This document shows positions 63,333 to 64,000 of a DNA stretch of 64,000 nucleotides, one piece after another (position 1 is the stretch's first letter; the number at the start of each line of letters is the position of its first letter). The stretch lies in NCBI GenBank assembly GCA_017303635.1, contig JAFLCG010000003.1:186001-250000 (forward strand), read 5' to 3'. The position numbers and the translations under genes are program-made. The notes beneath the pieces were generated by a model that was given only the letters and a program-made list of their open reading frames with translations, searched no databases and was not told where the DNA came from. The stretch is from Anaerolineae bacterium. GTDB lineage: Bacteria > Chloroflexota > Anaerolineae > Aggregatilineales > Phototrophicaceae.

Positions 63333-64000
63333 ATGAAGACCCTCTCTACGAAGCGCTGGCAGGCAGCAGTTTCTTTCCTCAAAAATGATGCGCGTCCACT
63401 GGAAGGGGCGCTGGTGGCGTACTTCTTTGAAGGTGGCACCGCCGAACGGGTGTGGACGGAATTGGCTCATTTCCAAAACCCGGATGGTGGTTTTGGTCAT
63501 GGATTGGAGGCCGATATTCGCCTACTGGGGTCATCGGTCATCGCCACCACCGTGGCGTTTCAATGGCTGCGCGAACTCCAGACGCCTGCCGATCATCCGC
63601 TGGTGGTCGCGGGTTGCCGCTACCTGCGTGAACAATACGCGGCTGACCATCTCAACTGGTCGATCATCCCGCCGAGCATCGACGATGCGCCCCATGCGCC
63701 CTGGTGGCAATTTGATGGTGATCTGATGGGCCGGCAGATCAACCCACGTGTGGAAATCCTCGGCTATGTCTACGACTATGCCGCCCATTTTCCGTCAGGG
63801 ATGCGAGAGCAATTAACCGACTCGGTGGTCACTCATCTCGTGAGTCAATCGAATGAGATGGAGATGCACGATCTCCTATGCTGCCTGCGCTTGTTGGAAA
63901 CCCGCTCACTACCAGCGGTGGTACGGGAGCCGCTACGGGAAAAACTGACGGCGGTAATCAACCATACGGTGGAGCGCAACCCGGATTCCTGGCGGGTTTA
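63333..64000 (+). CDS. Terpenoid-cyclase-like alpha-toroid protein, truncated by the window edge
   Basis: The first 222 codons of a rightward gene running off the edge. ATG 63333 follows AGGAGAAC. The protein opens KTLSTKRWQAAVSFLKNDARPLEGALVAYFF and has FQNPDGGFGHGLEAD, a QW-type repeat as in squalene-cyclase/prenyltransferase alpha-alpha toroids, followed by SVIATTVAFQWLRELQ and HAPWWQFDG. No catalytic DxDD is visible in this part. Such proteins are common next to WYL regulators in this phylum as far as I can judge, but no function can be assigned. Confidence 0.8.
   Translation, partial: MKTLSTKRWQAAVSFLKNDARPLEGALVAYFFEGGTAERVWTELAHFQNPDGGFGHGLEADIRLLGSSVIATTVAFQWLRELQTPADHPLVVAGCRYLREQYAADHLNWSIIPPSIDDAPHAPWWQFDGDLMGRQINPRVEILGYVYDYAAHFPSGMREQLTDSVVTHLVSQSNEMEMHDLLCCLRLLETRSLPAVVREPLREKLTAVINHTVERNPDSWRV

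Overview
The window looks like chromosomal DNA of a bacterium of the phylum Chloroflexota, probably from the Anaerolineae side of the phylum. This is an inference from several signs: high G+C, Thr/Pro-rich 'TATPVPPT'-type tails on secreted proteins, many LysM/SH3 surface proteins, a GldA/F/G plus DUF4340 transporter operon, a fused glycyl-tRNA synthetase and a SigK/RskA-type operon. I see no rRNA or tRNA genes, CRISPR array, phage genes or plasmid functions. About 56 protein genes are packed on both strands, most with clear Shine-Dalgarno sites. Many convergent or downstream ends carry strong intrinsic terminators.

Layout. 1-2022: end of a xanthine phosphoribosyltransferase gene, then a leftward hybrid-type sensor kinase with its receiver-only regulator. 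2418-7493: tyrosine phosphatase, WbaP-type sugar-phosphate transferase, and a three-gene overlapping cluster (two unknowns plus a methyltransferase). 7499-10569: DUF3179 protein and oligoendopeptidase F. 10993-15490: four-gene ABC transporter operon. 15677-17938: malic enzyme fused to a phosphotransacetylase-like domain. 18087-25783: mostly secreted, membrane and surface proteins. 26213-29923: a lone 1236-residue TIR / NB-ARC / TPR protein, a plausible anti-phage sensor, bracketed by near-identical palindromes. 30196-33207: fused GlyQS. 33289-36524: DUF4058, coiled-coil membrane protein, DUF3467 and a translin-like protein. 36737-40285: a sulfur operon (rhodanese, YeeE/YedE transporter, TusA, secreted rhodanese) behind a promoter, a cysteine-codon leader peptide and two tandem terminators. 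40301-47036: winged-helix protein, hydrolase and WYL regulator pair, HAD phosphatase, rhomboid protease, zinc ribbon protein, sugar-type ABC ATPase. 47037-48036: a REP-associated tyrosine transposase amid its palindromic repeats. 48036-53007: nucleoside hydrolase, then an ECF sigma / RskA anti-sigma / AzlD-glutaminyl-cyclase operon divergent from a secreted repeat protein. 53412-58112: two-component system, sugar-binding protein, three small membrane paralogues. 58287-64000: FAH-family hydrolase, methyltransferase, a glycoside-hydrolase multidomain protein, YciI protein, second WYL regulator and a truncated terpenoid-cyclase-like protein.

The two most interesting signals are not ordinary genes. 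First, the sulfur operon leader has the layout of a classical ribosome-mediated attenuator responding to cysteine: a consensus promoter, a leader ORF with clustered Cys codons, and two terminators whose arms can re-pair in a domino fashion. Second, a family of short palindromes (core GGACGCCATGAATGGCGTCC followed by CTAC) occurs between genes and also inside two genes. There it is translated in one conserved frame as VVGTPF(I/M)ASA, once in the GlyQ-GlyS linker and three times (diverged) in the RskA linker. This resembles the protein-coding palindromic elements known from Rickettsia.

Start codons were moved inward from the longest frame wherever a Shine-Dalgarno site or family length supported it. 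Functions are from motif recognition by eye, without database searches.
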